64,000 nucleotides of DNA from Neurospora crassa OR74A (GCF_000182925.2 NC_026505.1:2852001-2916000), one strand, 5' to 3'; counted from the first letter of the stretch, positions 29,083-39,456 are shown. Notes: generated from the sequence alone by a model not told the origin. Translations and numbers: made by a program.

Positions 29083-31053
29083 ATGGACTCTCGGATTCTG
29101 TCTCAGCTGGTGACTAGATCACTTCCTGACCTCCCAAACGAGCTTCTTTTAATCATCGCCGACATCCTTGGCCATGATTTCTCGACACTTGCGTCCTTGG
29201 CCGCTACTTGCCGTAAGCTGAAGCCCTTCTTCAGCCGAATGCTGTATAGGTTGGATGCGAGATCCGGCAACCCGACAGCCCTAGCCTGGGGGGCTTTGAC
29301 CGGAAACATCAGGTGCATGAAAAGCGCAATGGAACAGGGAACAAACGTAGGCCAAATGTCTCGTTTCAGCTTCCACACTGGCAAACCCAAGAGTCATTTT
29401 GAGCGGGAGTTAGATTCCCATAGCTGCAGATTGCACCCGTGTGACCCGCCAACGTTCACGCGCCATGCTGAGATACCCGGAAGCATGGAGAAGATCTTGT
29501 GGGGTACGGCCCTCCATTTCGCTGCCGTTGCAAACCAAGTGGCCGCAGCTGAGTTGTTGATAAAGACTGGGGCGGGCTTTCGCGAACGGTCATTTGGGCT
29601 TTGTTCAATGTCCGATCATGGTGAAGCCTGTGCGCATTCGTTGGAATCCTGTCCCAAAGAATTCTTCCCAATGCACACGGCTGTATGTTACGGAAACAAG
29701 GACATGATCGAATTGTTCCTAAGTCGTGGCGCTTATGCCTTTTACATCGCAGATAGCCCGGAAGATGCCTCGGACGACCCAGATGACGGACTGCCCGAAG
29801 ATGGCGAAGAGTTGAAATCACTCCAAGGCGTGGAGGAGGAAGAGCCTCCTGGGAACCCCGAATGGGTTCAGCCAGGCCCTGACAAACCAGATGACGATTC
29901 TGGTACTCCACACGCAACGGCATTGCATATTGCTGCTAGTTTGGGCCGTGGCGATCTGGTGGAATTTTTTGCAGGGAAAAGCGGGATTTTAATGAATGCG
30001 ACTGACTGCGACGGCCACACCCCGCTCCACTACGCCGCCCACGCTATGCTCAAGCATTCTCGGGCAGTTATTCGTAAGTTGGTGCAGATGGGCGCAAGAC
30101 TAGATGCTCGATACGATATCGAGTTTGAGCTTCTTATCCGCTCCGTGGTAGGCGGTAGATGCGCCGTAGCCGTCGATCTTTTGCATCTTCGTGCGTATAC
30201 ACACCTCACCGCGGAGCAGCTCGGCTACCTTCTTCATGCTGCTCTCACTCCGGCTGCCTTTTATAGCTTTGAGAGGGGTATCTCGATCGCCAACCTCTCC
30301 AGTGCAAGCTACAGCCGGCGGTCTGTATTACTTCCCAGGAGTTACAGGGACTCCTACGATGCGGTATTGCCTGATTTTACCAGCGACTGCAACATGGAAT
30401 TACTGGAGCGACAGGAGCTTGTGCGGCTCCTTGTCAAAGAATTTGGAGTCGATGTCAACAGGATACTACCTGGTATCCCTGAGACACCCACAACACTTCT
30501 GGCTCTCTACAACGCCAGTTCATCCGACATGCTCCGCTGCCTTCTTGACCTTGGTGCAGACATTACCAAAGTTAACGGCAATGGAGACACCGCGATTCAC
30601 TGCGCTATGAAACTCTACGCCCGCGAGTGGAAAACCCTCGAACTGACGAGAGTATACCATAGGTTGGAGCCTTGGAATCAGTGGGAGGAGACTAGTGTGG
30701 ACAGGAGTCCAGACAGCGTGCTACACTTTCTTCTGACAGCCTGGCCTGGCGACAAGTTTAACGCGGTGGACAAGAATGGTATTGATATCTTACAATGCAT
30801 CTTCAACTCGATTTCCTGGGAAGAGCGTCGCTATATCGATTTTGCCAACTTCATCAACAGATTGCCATTGGATTACTACTACGACGGTATCGTACCGGCT
30901 AGTATACCTCAAATCGGGGGTTTCGTTGAGATGAACATGCGATTGCAGTTCGTGGAGTCCTTGTTCGGTGTTGGACAAACTGACTGGAGTCCTTGTTCGG
31001 TGTTGGACAAACTGACAATGTCAACTTGGTATGGGGTGAGACCCAGGGGATAG
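29083..31053 (+). CDS. F-box/ankyrin-repeat protein with altered C-terminus
   Basis: One exon, 656 aa. Residues about 13-50 are an F-box (LPDLPNELLLIIADILG, then SLAATCRKLKPFF). NPTALAWGALTGNIRCM starts the ankyrin region, with repeats such as GTALHFAAVANQVAAAELLI, ATALHIAASLGRGDLVEFF and GHTPLHYAAHAMLKHS, and more near residues 450-520. Asp/Glu-rich linker sequence interrupts the array at about 225-280. The known role of this architecture is substrate selection for Skp1-cullin ubiquitin ligases, with ankyrins as the binding part. A perfect 32-nt tandem duplication at 30953-31016 shifts the frame, so the last 13 residues are out of the ancestral frame and about 60 residues (to a stop at 31199) are lost. 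The protein is probably still made. It is a diverged paralogue of the gene at 32511. Confidence 0.82.
   Translation: MDSRILSQLVTRSLPDLPNELLLIIADILGHDFSTLASLAATCRKLKPFFSRMLYRLDARSGNPTALAWGALTGNIRCMKSAMEQGTNVGQMSRFSFHTGKPKSHFERELDSHSCRLHPCDPPTFTRHAEIPGSMEKILWGTALHFAAVANQVAAAELLIKTGAGFRERSFGLCSMSDHGEACAHSLESCPKEFFPMHTAVCYGNKDMIELFLSRGAYAFYIADSPEDASDDPDDGLPEDGEELKSLQGVEEEEPPGNPEWVQPGPDKPDDDSGTPHATALHIAASLGRGDLVEFFAGKSGILMNATDCDGHTPLHYAAHAMLKHSRAVIRKLVQMGARLDARYDIEFELLIRSVVGGRCAVAVDLLHLRAYTHLTAEQLGYLLHAALTPAAFYSFERGISIANLSSASYSRRSVLLPRSYRDSYDAVLPDFTSDCNMELLERQELVRLLVKEFGVDVNRILPGIPETPTTLLALYNASSSDMLRCLLDLGADITKVNGNGDTAIHCAMKLYAREWKTLELTRVYHRLEPWNQWEETSVDRSPDSVLHFLLTAWPGDKFNAVDKNGIDILQCIFNSISWEERRYIDFANFINRLPLDYYYDGIVPASIPQIGGFVEMNMRLQFVESLFGVGQTDWSPCSVLDKLTMSTWYGVRPRG
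30953..31016 (+). repeat. perfect 32-nt tandem duplication
   Basis: Copies at 30953-30984 and 30985-31016 are identical. The unit is not a multiple of three. With one copy removed in reading, the frame would run on with NVNLVWGETQGIEEIRKIV to 31199, which looks like genuine coding sequence. Confidence 0.95.
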
Positions 31054-32396
31054 AGGAGATTCGAAAAATCGTGATTGCCAGACTGACGGAGATTCGCCGA
31101 AAGCTAAAGACGGGGAGCAAAGAACAGTTTTTGCTGGGCGCATTTCACACGTTCCCCAACTTCTCTGGCGAGAGGAGTGGAGAACCTCCAGTCTGGTAGA
31201 GGGAATGAACACCGTCTGGGAAAACGAGAAATGGTTAAAGCAATGGGGTTTGTAGCAGACAGGCTGGTTAATACCAGTCAAGTAAGGTATAGGTAGTCAA
31301 TGACGAAACGTTTCTTATGAAGCCAAAGTTTCATGCCGTGTGAATTTGGAATACACACATGTGCCTTCCTTGTGATGACTCAAAGCCATACACCGACGTG
31401 AACACTACACTCATGCTTATCCAGTTCAACCGGCTGACGATGAATTTCTGGAAAGTAGAGTGAACGAGTCAAATGGCGCCGCCTAGCTGTCAGCACGGCC
31501 TCCGTTCTTCAATAAATGATTTATTCTTTGTAGTTTTCATGAGTAGTCTAGGGAAGGTTGCTTTCTGGAAGTTCAGCAGACTGTTTGCAGTGAAAAGATG
31601 AAAGGAGAAAGCAATCAATCAACATGCGGATCTTAGCCCTTTGATGTCCACCACGAGTGACGAAGTTTTGCAGAAGCAGGTGAGCAATGGGGAGAACGAT
31701 GAGAAAGTTGACTGACGGTTTCGTGGATCAAGAGTTGTCATCAAGGGCGAATTTCTTGAAATCGGACCGTGAGAGGGAAGCTTAAGCTGCATTCATTATG
31801 GCGTGACCAACTTCCAACAGTTCCCATGATGCCGCAAAAACTCGAGAGATTCGCAGTCAGGGTCGACAGAGCGTTCGCTTTTTCGCTTACGTATTTGATG
31901 CTCCAGGCAGTTGTTTGTCGAACCTGCGAGAGCCATCTGAACCTTCTCGCCAAAGCTTGGCCAACCCCGCTGTTTGTCGCTCGACCCTTCCTTGACCACT
32001 GCCGGTGCTTGCGAGTCAACACCGTGGCAATTCACCGGACCGGCAATGGACCGATAGCCAGCTCACCGGCTGTGGATCAAGGTATTCGGCTCACGTAAGG
32101 TGGTGAAGTACCGGATGGAGCCATTCACTCTTCGCCAAGGAAATTGCGATACAAGTCTACATATTGCTGGTCATTCAGCCTCGATCTTCTTCCTCTTCTT
32201 CCCCCTCTTCTACATTTGGTATTCCGTTATCGTACTTGACGAATTGGTTGTGCCTGGAAGCGACGACCAAGTTCTGTCTTGGAGCCACCAAGACGAATAA
32301 CTTCATCGACTACATCACCATCACTCGCTGCTCTACCCCAATCACCCCTCTCTCACTTGGGAGGCGAGACCAACACATCGTCGTAATCACGCTTCT
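31054..32396. other. ancestral 3' coding tail and intergenic region
   Basis: 31054-31199 is the former C-terminal coding sequence of the upstream gene, still open in its old frame. The remainder holds no recognisable gene; frames at 31741-32098 lack domains. The right end is the leader of the second F-box/ankyrin gene. Confidence 0.5.
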
Positions 32397-32449
32397 GTAA
32401 GTAGAAACTCTGGAAGACTAAACGCTCAAGAAAAGTGCTTTTGAAATAG
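32397..32449 (+). other. probable 5'-leader intron of the second F-box/ankyrin gene
   Basis: GTAAGT at 32397, CTAAAC branch candidate and a TAG acceptor at 32449 give a 53-nt intron of normal fungal form, entirely upstream of the coding ATG. Confidence 0.55.
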
Positions 32450-32455
32450 GAACTA

Positions 32456-32527
32456 ATGAGTGCCTCTAGCAGATGCGCCAGTGTCGTCACTACCTACACA
32501 ACCCATCAACATGTCTTCGTCTGCTGA
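32456..32527 (+). promoter_or_regulatory. upstream ORF overlapping the F-box/ankyrin start
   Basis: An ATG at 32456 opens a 23-codon ORF whose stop lies 17 nt past the main ATG at 32511, in a different frame. An overlapping upstream ORF usually lowers initiation at the main start. Confidence 0.5.
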
Positions 32528-34844
32528 GTACTTTCTCACACTCCCCCCAGAGGCGGAACCACGAACAATCCTCGACCTCCCCCCCGAGATAATGCGTATG
32601 ATTGCGGATAGCCTCAAGGATTCAGAATTGAACTCTCTGGTTCGGACATGCAATACGAACTACACCAAATGCAATTGGGAGCTGTACAAGAGGGATTCAA
32701 AATCCGTCAACCCCCAGGCCTTGCTTTGGGGTGTGTTCAATAACAGAATTCGCACCATGGAGCTCGCAATCGGCCAATACGGAGCTGACATCAATCAAGT
32801 GTTTATCTGGCCTCCCAAGTCGCGTCTTATCAAAGAAAGGATCAAAGAATACGCAATTGCAAACGGAGTAAACGTTTCTACAACCAATGCTGTGCGGATG
32901 TCTTTTCGCGGCTCTGACGACAGTGGCCTTTCTAAATGGCACTACCTCGACGGACCAACAGGTTTTGGAATGGTAAGGTCGCCCTGGACAGCTCTGCACT
33001 TCGCTGCCGTGTTCAACCAAATGGAAGCCACCAAGTTTCTCCTCCAAAACGGAGCGGATGCCACGGCCGTCTGCCCTAGAGACGGCTACTTTGTCCTCGC
33101 AGATGTCAACGATCCACTCCCGCGCACCCCTCTGTTCACAGCGCTCAAGACAAAAAGTGAGGGGGTTGCTGAAGTTATGTTACGCCACGGTGTCTCGCCT
33201 CTGTGGGCTCCTCCCGGTACCGGTGGACACGCGAAGGAAACAGCCTTGTACTTGGCAGCTCACCTCGGTATGTGGAAACTCCTTGGGCTCATTGTCAACG
33301 CGGGGGTGGACGTCAACGCGGGTTGTCATGTTGATGATATACCCAGATGGTCAACGGACCCTGCTGGAAAGTCCATCCTTAGGAAGCTGTGTTACAGCAA
33401 GCGAAAGCCTTCAGAAAAGGTGATTTCCGAGCTCGTCAAGTTGGGCGCGAAAGCAACTGTACGAGAAATTCCAGGACGGACGAACATGGTCCACCTCCTC
33501 CTTCAACTCATCACAGGTACCGGGCAAGGTAAAAAGACCAACCCTGATTGGCCCCTCGCAAGCATTCTGCTAAGAACAGGAGCCTGTGACGGAACACTGA
33601 ATGAAGTCGAGGTTCTAGCAGCTATCCAGATAACCTTGTTTCCGAGGAAGTGTCCATACACCCCGCACCTCACCAGGCACACTCTCTCCAATCTCATATG
33701 GTACAACAGAAAATCCCGTGCATACTCGATTGAGGCATGCCTGGTCGGAAGATGCTGCAGATGCAAGCTTGGTAAAGGCCGGTACCCCGAGAACGAGCCG
33801 ACAACCGGGAGAAAATTGCAGACCGAGCTTCTCCAAGAACTCGTGAATTTCCAAGTCCGTCATTACGGTCGGGAGGGGCTTGACGCCCCCTTACCCTTCC
33901 TCACGGAGACCTTGCTTACCTTGTTAGCACGCCACCGGCATGCGAACACGACCGCCTTGGATATTTGGCTTGAGTTAATGCCGGACGACCACAAGACCAA
34001 AGTCGTCAATGTTCGACGCCAAACTGCTCTGCACATTGTTCTGAATATCGATACTTTCGAAGAAAAGTTATGGTACGTTGGCGGCAAGCCTACAAGGAAT
34101 ATCGACAGAGCCTTCGATCAACAACACGATGCCCTCTTTTATCTCCTGGAGCGGTGTACATCGGATGAGCTGCTGGCCCAAGATGTTGAGAAGTGCACCC
34201 CTTTACAGCTACTTTTGGGCGGACTCTACTGGGATCAAGATTCAGAGTACTATGCGGGCCTTGTTGACCTAAACACAATACCCCTTGAGCCCTTTTCCGA
34301 GGAAGTGTGGGCAAAGAAGTGTCTGGCATTCGTCGAGAGGACGCTAATGGTGATTCCTGAGCTGTCAGACTCTGTTTATCAACGAGTTGTTGAGGAGCTT
34401 CACTGGCGTCGCTGGGAACTTGGCTGCGAATCCGGCATCATCTATCTTGGCAGAATCGGGGGCCGGGGAAGAGAGCCACACTACTTTCCGAGTTTCAAAC
34501 CTCAAGATGGGGAGATGAAACGTCCAATCCCTCAGAATCCTCCCCTGTTGCCTGTGCCATTTGAAGCCGCACCAGCAGCAGAGCCGACCTCAGCAGAGTC
34601 TACGCAGCCAGCAGAGCTGCCAATCCGACCAGCAAAGCACGCTCTACCAGACGGGCCCGCGGCTCCAGAAAAGCGACAACGAACAACGGAGTCCCAGGAA
34701 ACGGAAGAGGAGACCGCCAACGATCATGCTGTTGCAGGACAGCCAAATGTGCCGCCGTCAACACCAGTTTCTGGGTTCGATATCGACTTCGAAGCGTTGA
34801 TGGCAAACGTCCAAGAGGAGTACGACAATGCCTGGTCAACATAA
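32511..34844 (+). CDS. F-box/ankyrin-repeat protein
   Basis: One exon, 777 aa from the first ATG of the frame (MSSSAEYF). The F-box is at about residues 18-55 (ILDLPPEIMRMIADSLKDSE, LVRTCNTNY). NPQALLWGVFNNRIRTMELA matches the same block in the gene at 29083. Ankyrin repeats include WTALHFAAVFNQMEATKFLL, RTPLFTALKTKSEGVAEVML, ETALYLAAHLGMWKLLGLIV and, after a long spacer, QTALHIVL. The last 120 residues are Pro/Glu/Ala-rich with a basic cluster (EKRQR). It is likely a substrate receptor for a Skp1-cullin ligase; the substrate is unknown. The leader carries an intron and an overlapping upstream ORF. Identity with its neighbour is confined to the F-box and first ankyrin block, so the duplication is old. 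Confidence 0.87.
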   Translation: MSSSAEYFLTLPPEAEPRTILDLPPEIMRMIADSLKDSELNSLVRTCNTNYTKCNWELYKRDSKSVNPQALLWGVFNNRIRTMELAIGQYGADINQVFIWPPKSRLIKERIKEYAIANGVNVSTTNAVRMSFRGSDDSGLSKWHYLDGPTGFGMVRSPWTALHFAAVFNQMEATKFLLQNGADATAVCPRDGYFVLADVNDPLPRTPLFTALKTKSEGVAEVMLRHGVSPLWAPPGTGGHAKETALYLAAHLGMWKLLGLIVNAGVDVNAGCHVDDIPRWSTDPAGKSILRKLCYSKRKPSEKVISELVKLGAKATVREIPGRTNMVHLLLQLITGTGQGKKTNPDWPLASILLRTGACDGTLNEVEVLAAIQITLFPRKCPYTPHLTRHTLSNLIWYNRKSRAYSIEACLVGRCCRCKLGKGRYPENEPTTGRKLQTELLQELVNFQVRHYGREGLDAPLPFLTETLLTLLARHRHANTTALDIWLELMPDDHKTKVVNVRRQTALHIVLNIDTFEEKLWYVGGKPTRNIDRAFDQQHDALFYLLERCTSDELLAQDVEKCTPLQLLLGGLYWDQDSEYYAGLVDLNTIPLEPFSEEVWAKKCLAFVERTLMVIPELSDSVYQRVVEELHWRRWELGCESGIIYLGRIGGRGREPHYFPSFKPQDGEMKRPIPQNPPLLPVPFEAAPAAEPTSAESTQPAELPIRPAKHALPDGPAAPEKRQRTTESQETEEETANDHAVAGQPNVPPSTPVSGFDIDFEALMANVQEEYDNAWST

Positions 34845-36703
34845 GCGGGTGAGAGCCAAGACAGAACGATGTCTGAACTTTTCATTGTATTAAGTCCTGT
34901 TATTGAGTCGGGTGTCATTGAATGTGGAAGTATTGAAGGAAGACCGAGTCATCCAATACTAAGGAATGCTTCCTGTTATCGACATCGCGGGCTGTTTACC
35001 AACCAAGACATCCTTGGGAATCATGTCCAGAGAAGACATGCCGGTCACTGCTAGAAAGTCAACAATGCGGTCACCCTACCACTTCAAGGAAGTCCTTGAC
35101 TCGTCGCCCGTTCATCGGGCTTTCCATTACCTGCACCCCCCTCTCATTACTTCCAGACTAGGTGCTCTGGTTGCTGTTCTTCCTCCTCTATTGTCATTAC
35201 AAAACCAATCCCACGGCATCTTCTGTCGTTGTCTTTCCGCAGTCACCTCCGCCAAGTGACCAGGCATAAGCTGCCTTGTTGGAAGTAGTCTTTCGACCTT
35301 CGCTTCCTTCTTCAGGCTAGGATAATTTTGGAGTCAAGATGTATGGCTTCCTTGCCCGCCGTTGCCGATGAAGTCCCCAGGGAGGAGCTACCTTGCCGAT
35401 CGCTGTCGGAGGCTACTATGGCAGTGGCGAATGGTTGGTTGAGCTCGACTACCCAACCCATGATGTTAAAGGCCCGAGAGAATTTTCTTACTTTCCAGGC
35501 ATCCGTGGAGTCGTTTGTTATAGACGAGACATTTATTCAGAGCTGAATAACTCGTTGAGCGGGGTTCCAATCTGTCACCTACCTTTGTATCATCCAGTTG
35601 TCTGGCAAGCCTTGCTTCGTTCCGCATTTGAAGAAGGCTACAACGACAGGAGTCGTGGAGGTGAAGGACATATCGGGCAAAGAATGTGTCATATGTCTGC
35701 GGATCTGGTATAGAGCTAGATAGATAGCCACTCACAGGTATCTGAATTTAGTGCATGTAGTGGAAACTGGGTCAAAACAATCTTTAGTAAACCTGATAAC
35801 AAAAATTGCTTGGATATCTATTTTATTGTGTGGGTTGAGACAATGTAGTTCGAGGTGATGATGAACCCGTGTTAAACCCAATGTTGGCCAAGACAAAATC
35901 GCAGATCTATAGACTTCTACCTAGTATACCTCTAGCTAGCTGGTAGAATACTTATCCAATCCATCGTTTTCGAATAGGGAAAGCAAGAAAGTCGGCAACT
36001 GCACCATGGCCCCGAATACTTCCAGTGAATTGCTGTTTTCAGGGGCTGGTGAGATATCCCCCAAAAAAAAGAAGAAAAGAAAAAAAGAAAGGAAAGAAGA
36101 AAAGAAGAAAGGAAGATTAGAAGAAGAAAAAATAAGGATAAAAGAAAAGAAAAGAAAAGAAAAGAAAAGAGGAGAAAAGAAAGGTTCAGCGCACCCTGAT
36201 ATGGAGGGTTCAAGCAGATGCAGACAACTGAAACAAACTACACATCATCTGAAGTTACTCCCCGGCATATCACCGAGTGAGATCCCCTTGTTTCGATACC
36301 AACTTGATCGATTCAACACAACCACTACCCTCGTAACATATGATTCTCCGGTACACCGTAGGGTAGCATAATCGGCAGTCACGTAATGTGATGGTACCAC
36401 GGTTACACGAACTTCCGACTTTGGCGATAATACACCACCGATCAATCACCTAACAAAGGTTAGGTTGATGTGGGCCTCGCTCACATAACAAGCCAACTGA
36501 CTCTTCTCGTCACTCTGAGAAAGAGGATATTCGCTTGGCTGCTGTACGTACGTTCGTGTAAGCGAGCTGTCGAGCGGAGGCCCCGCATGTACCCATGGCT
36601 GTGGCTAGCGCACCGTAACGGCGAGTATCACCGTAGCACGAGAATTATAAAGAGGATGCTATGGTAACTGAGGGGTCCGACTTTCTGTAGTAAAGGCAGT
36701 CCA
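34845..36703. other. intergenic with a purine-rich low-complexity tract
   Basis: A frame at 35393-35713 (+) with YYGSGEWLVELDYPTHDVKGP looks superficially protein-like but has no domain or homologous neighbour. A long A/G tract is listed separately. Nothing else is supported. Confidence 0.45.
36063..36185 (+). repeat. A/G-rich low-complexity tract with (AAAAG)n
   Basis: About 120 bases are almost purely purine on the plus strand. The right part (36141-36170) is a regular AAAAG pentamer array. Confidence 0.9.
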
Positions 36704-36710
36704 TATATAA
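36704..36710 (+). promoter_or_regulatory. TATA box of the short-chain dehydrogenase gene
   Basis: TATATAA lies 79 nt before the ATG at 36783, in the range expected for a TATA element with a short leader. Confidence 0.45.
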
Positions 36711-36782
36711 CATCGCTTGACCACGAAATTAGAAGTCAAACATCGTTAGCACCCCTGATAATTTCTTCTTTTCAGCAACACG

Positions 36783-37727
36783 ATGGCCGCCCTCCGACAA
36801 CTGCAACGACCTCTCCGCCTTCTTTCCAAGCCTCTTCTAACAGCTTCATCCCGGCGCCTCATCTCAACCCAACAAGCTCCCAAGCCCAAACCCCCCATCA
36901 AATCCGCCATCATCACCGGCGCCGCCCGCGGTATCGGCCGCGCCATCGCCCACCGCCTGGCCGCCGACGGCTACGCTCTCACCCTCAACGACCTTCCCTC
37001 CTCCTCCCCTTCCTCTTCCTCTTCATCCGACCCCGACGACGCCCTAACATCCCTCTGCCACACCCTCCACTCCCTCGGCTACCCCAACATCCACCCCTTC
37101 CCCGCCGACATCACCTCGCCCGACTCCGTTTCCGCCCTCATCTCCTCCCATGTTTCGGTTCACGGCTCTCTGTCAACAATGGTCGCCAACGCCGGCATCG
37201 TCGCCGCTCAACCCCTTCTCACCGTTACCCCGCAGGACCTTCTCCGCATGTTTACCATCAACGTCATTGGCGTCTTCAACTGCTACCGCGCCGCTGCCGA
37301 GCAGATAATCAAACAAGGCACCTCGGGAAAATTGATCGGCGCATCCAGCGTGGCTGGATTGCGGGGTTTGCCGATGCTGGGACCGTATGTGGCGAGCAAG
37401 TTTGCGGTTCGAGGATTGACGCAGACATTTGCGGCCGAGTTGGCGGGCGAGGGGATCACGGCTAATGCGTATGCACCGGGGGTGGTGGACACGACCATGT
37501 GGGATACGATTGCGGAGGGGGTGATAAGGGCGGGAGGGGGCAACGCGGAGGAGGACGAAGGAGCGAAGGCCCAGGTGAGCAAGAGCTTTGTGGATACATT
37601 GGTGCCGTTGAAGAGGTCGTGTACGCCCGAGGAAGTGGCGGCTTTGGTTGGGTTTTTGGCGAGTGAAGGGGCGGATTATATTACGGGCCAGACGTATGCT
37701 GTTGATGGTGGGATCTGTTTGACTTGA
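36783..37727 (+). CDS. short-chain dehydrogenase/reductase, probably mitochondrial
   Basis: One exon, 314 aa. The cofactor motif TGAARGIG is at residues 45-52, NAGI at about 137, and the catalytic Ser / Tyr-x3-Lys set in ASSVAGLRGLPMLGPYVASK. The C-terminal TGQTYAVDGG is typical of classical SDRs. These NAD(P)(H) enzymes reduce or oxidise carbonyl/alcohol groups; the closest functional types by sequence feel are diacetyl/acetoin or sugar-alcohol reductases, but the substrate is not determined. The first 35 residues are rich in Arg, Leu and Ser without acidic residues (LRQLQRPLRLLSKPLLT), so a mitochondrial presequence is likely. A Ser-rich insert (SSSPSSSSSS) at about 78-88 interrupts the usual cofactor-specificity loop. 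It is convergent with the metallophosphoesterase. Confidence 0.9.
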   Translation: MAALRQLQRPLRLLSKPLLTASSRRLISTQQAPKPKPPIKSAIITGAARGIGRAIAHRLAADGYALTLNDLPSSSPSSSSSSDPDDALTSLCHTLHSLGYPNIHPFPADITSPDSVSALISSHVSVHGSLSTMVANAGIVAAQPLLTVTPQDLLRMFTINVIGVFNCYRAAAEQIIKQGTSGKLIGASSVAGLRGLPMLGPYVASKFAVRGLTQTFAAELAGEGITANAYAPGVVDTTMWDTIAEGVIRAGGGNAEEDEGAKAQVSKSFVDTLVPLKRSCTPEEVAALVGFLASEGADYITGQTYAVDGGICLT

Positions 37728-38335
37728 GGGAGAGGAAGGGAGCTGCCCTGGGGAGGGAGAGGGCGGATGGCGGGTATTTATCCCTAACCCTTATCTACTT
37801 GTTTATCCTTATCACTTACATCAATTGTCACTTTTCCACTTTCGGATTTTGGCCGTATGTGTGGGGTCCCTCGGGCCGCCCGCGCTTGCACCGACCGGTG
37901 TCTCCCGTCCTTCCAGCCCCAATGTCTAACAGTGGAAGTGGAATACACCATTGAAAGATAGAGGTACAGATTATTAGGTCAAACTCGGTTCCCTTCGATG
38001 AGTTCAAGTGTATATATGGTAATGTTAGCTACCTCTACGCCAGCTATACGGCACAACGATCATATCACAAGAAAACGAGGCATCATGTTTGTGTTGAATC
38101 CAATTCGCTGCATTCATTGATGTATAGACCATGCAACATCCTCCACATCATATCAACGACACCCAGAGCGATGGTCATACCACGCCGGTTCGCCTACTCC
38201 AGAGCCAGGGGTAAAGCAGAAAAGCCAAAGCCATGACCGCCGAAGCTGCCACCCGCCGCCCCTGTTGTTTCTGAAGTGGCTATCGGTCGTCAGTACCACC
38301 GCCCGTACATTATGAAATCTCGTTGTCTTCTCCAA
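37728..38335. other. convergent intergenic region
   Basis: The two genes on either side end toward each other, so this 608-bp gap should hold both 3' ends. No gene or structured RNA is visible. Confidence 0.5.
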
Positions 38336-39346
38336 CTAAGCGTTCGGTAGCTCCAGCTCAACAATCCACGGCACCTGCTCCCTCGCGTCTGGGTCTTCAT
38401 CCTCGGGGCCCATCTCCAGAGCTGCATTGACAAACAATGTCTGCTGTCCTGCTACCAACGGGTGCTTGTCGTCCTTGCAGTGACTCGTGCTTCTAAACCC
38501 ATCCTTGAAAAGTCGTTCTTTCCGCTTCTTCTTGTCCTTAGCATCTTGTTCCGAATCGAATTTTCTGGGCTTGTAATCGGCGAGGCTGTCGATGAGTATT
38601 GAAGCGCCGTTATCGATCTCAGTAAAGTGAGAAGGTGTGGTGGTCGTTGGTTCTTTTCCGCGCCAAGTCACAAGCTTGGCTCCCCAACCTTCGTGAATGT
38701 GGCCGAAGCAATGGAGGCGAGGGCGAGCCTTTGCGATGGCGGCGAACAGCTGATCACAGCCGCCCCGCTGGTTGGAGGAGGTTCTGTCAAGTACGCCCTT
38801 TGGTGGCCCGTGTGTGATGGCAATGTCGACCCTTTTGTTGTCTGACGGCGAAATTGAGAAGTCGTGCTCGTCGTTGTGTTTGAATTGAAAGCCCTGGTGT
38901 GCGTCGCGAGATGGCGTAAATGGACTTGCGTACACTGTCAAGGCCGCCCCGTTTTGTAGGCGGAAGGAGTGGATGCCCTCGTCCAAGAAGATGATGCTTT
39001 CGTCCTCTGGGTTTGAACACAGCTCGCGGGCCTGGCCGAAGTCGCCGTATTCTTTCTTTATGAGTTCGGGCTCGACATGGCACTTCGTAGTGGCTTCTGC
39101 GGTTAAGTTTTCGAAGGCTGTTTCATCGAGGGAGAAGTCATGGTTTCCTGCGATGACGAGCTTCAATGGGGCATCGATGGACTTGAGAAGCTCAAGGGAG
39201 GAGCGAAATTCGTCAAGTTTTGACTCGTCGGTAAGATCGCCGCAGTGGATAGCAACATCGACCGGTACCTTGGGCATGATGTGATCTTTTCCATGAGTGT
39301 CGGAAAGGATGAGGAAGGACGTCTTGGTTGTCTTTGTGAAACCCAT
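38336..39346 (-). CDS. calcineurin-like metallophosphoesterase (MPPED-like)
   Basis: One exon, 336 aa from the ATG at 39346 (MGFTKTTK). All five metal-binding motifs are present in order: DTHG, HCGDLTDE, GNHDFSL, THGPPKG and CFGHIHEGWG. This is the class-III phosphoesterase set (D-x-H, GD, GNH[D/E], H, GHxH) that binds two metal ions. The arrangement and the THGPP/GHIHEG spacing resemble the MPPED1/MPPED2 branch, whose members hydrolyse cyclic nucleotide or other phosphodiesters. A basic insert (QDAKDKKKRKERLFKD) near residue 270 is extra. The frame is open a few codons further up but has no ATG there. Cytosolic location is assumed as there is no signal peptide. Confidence 0.92.
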   Translation of the reverse strand: MGFTKTTKTSFLILSDTHGKDHIMPKVPVDVAIHCGDLTDESKLDEFRSSLELLKSIDAPLKLVIAGNHDFSLDETAFENLTAEATTKCHVEPELIKKEYGDFGQARELCSNPEDESIIFLDEGIHSFRLQNGAALTVYASPFTPSRDAHQGFQFKHNDEHDFSISPSDNKRVDIAITHGPPKGVLDRTSSNQRGGCDQLFAAIAKARPRLHCFGHIHEGWGAKLVTWRGKEPTTTTPSHFTEIDNGASILIDSLADYKPRKFDSEQDAKDKKKRKERLFKDGFRSTSHCKDDKHPLVAGQQTLFVNAALEMGPEDEDPDAREQVPWIVELELPNA

Positions 39347-39456
39347 TTTGAACGACTGTTGATGCACAGAAAGAGGTAGGTACGATCGGACTCAATGTTG
39401 TTGTGTGTGGAATACGGGAAAGAAAAAACGGGTAGCAAATGTGGGATGTGTGGTTT

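Noticed and set aside
31741-32098. Possible third ankyrin copy between the two F-box/ankyrin genes
   Set aside because: Translation in all forward frames shows no ankyrin consensus.
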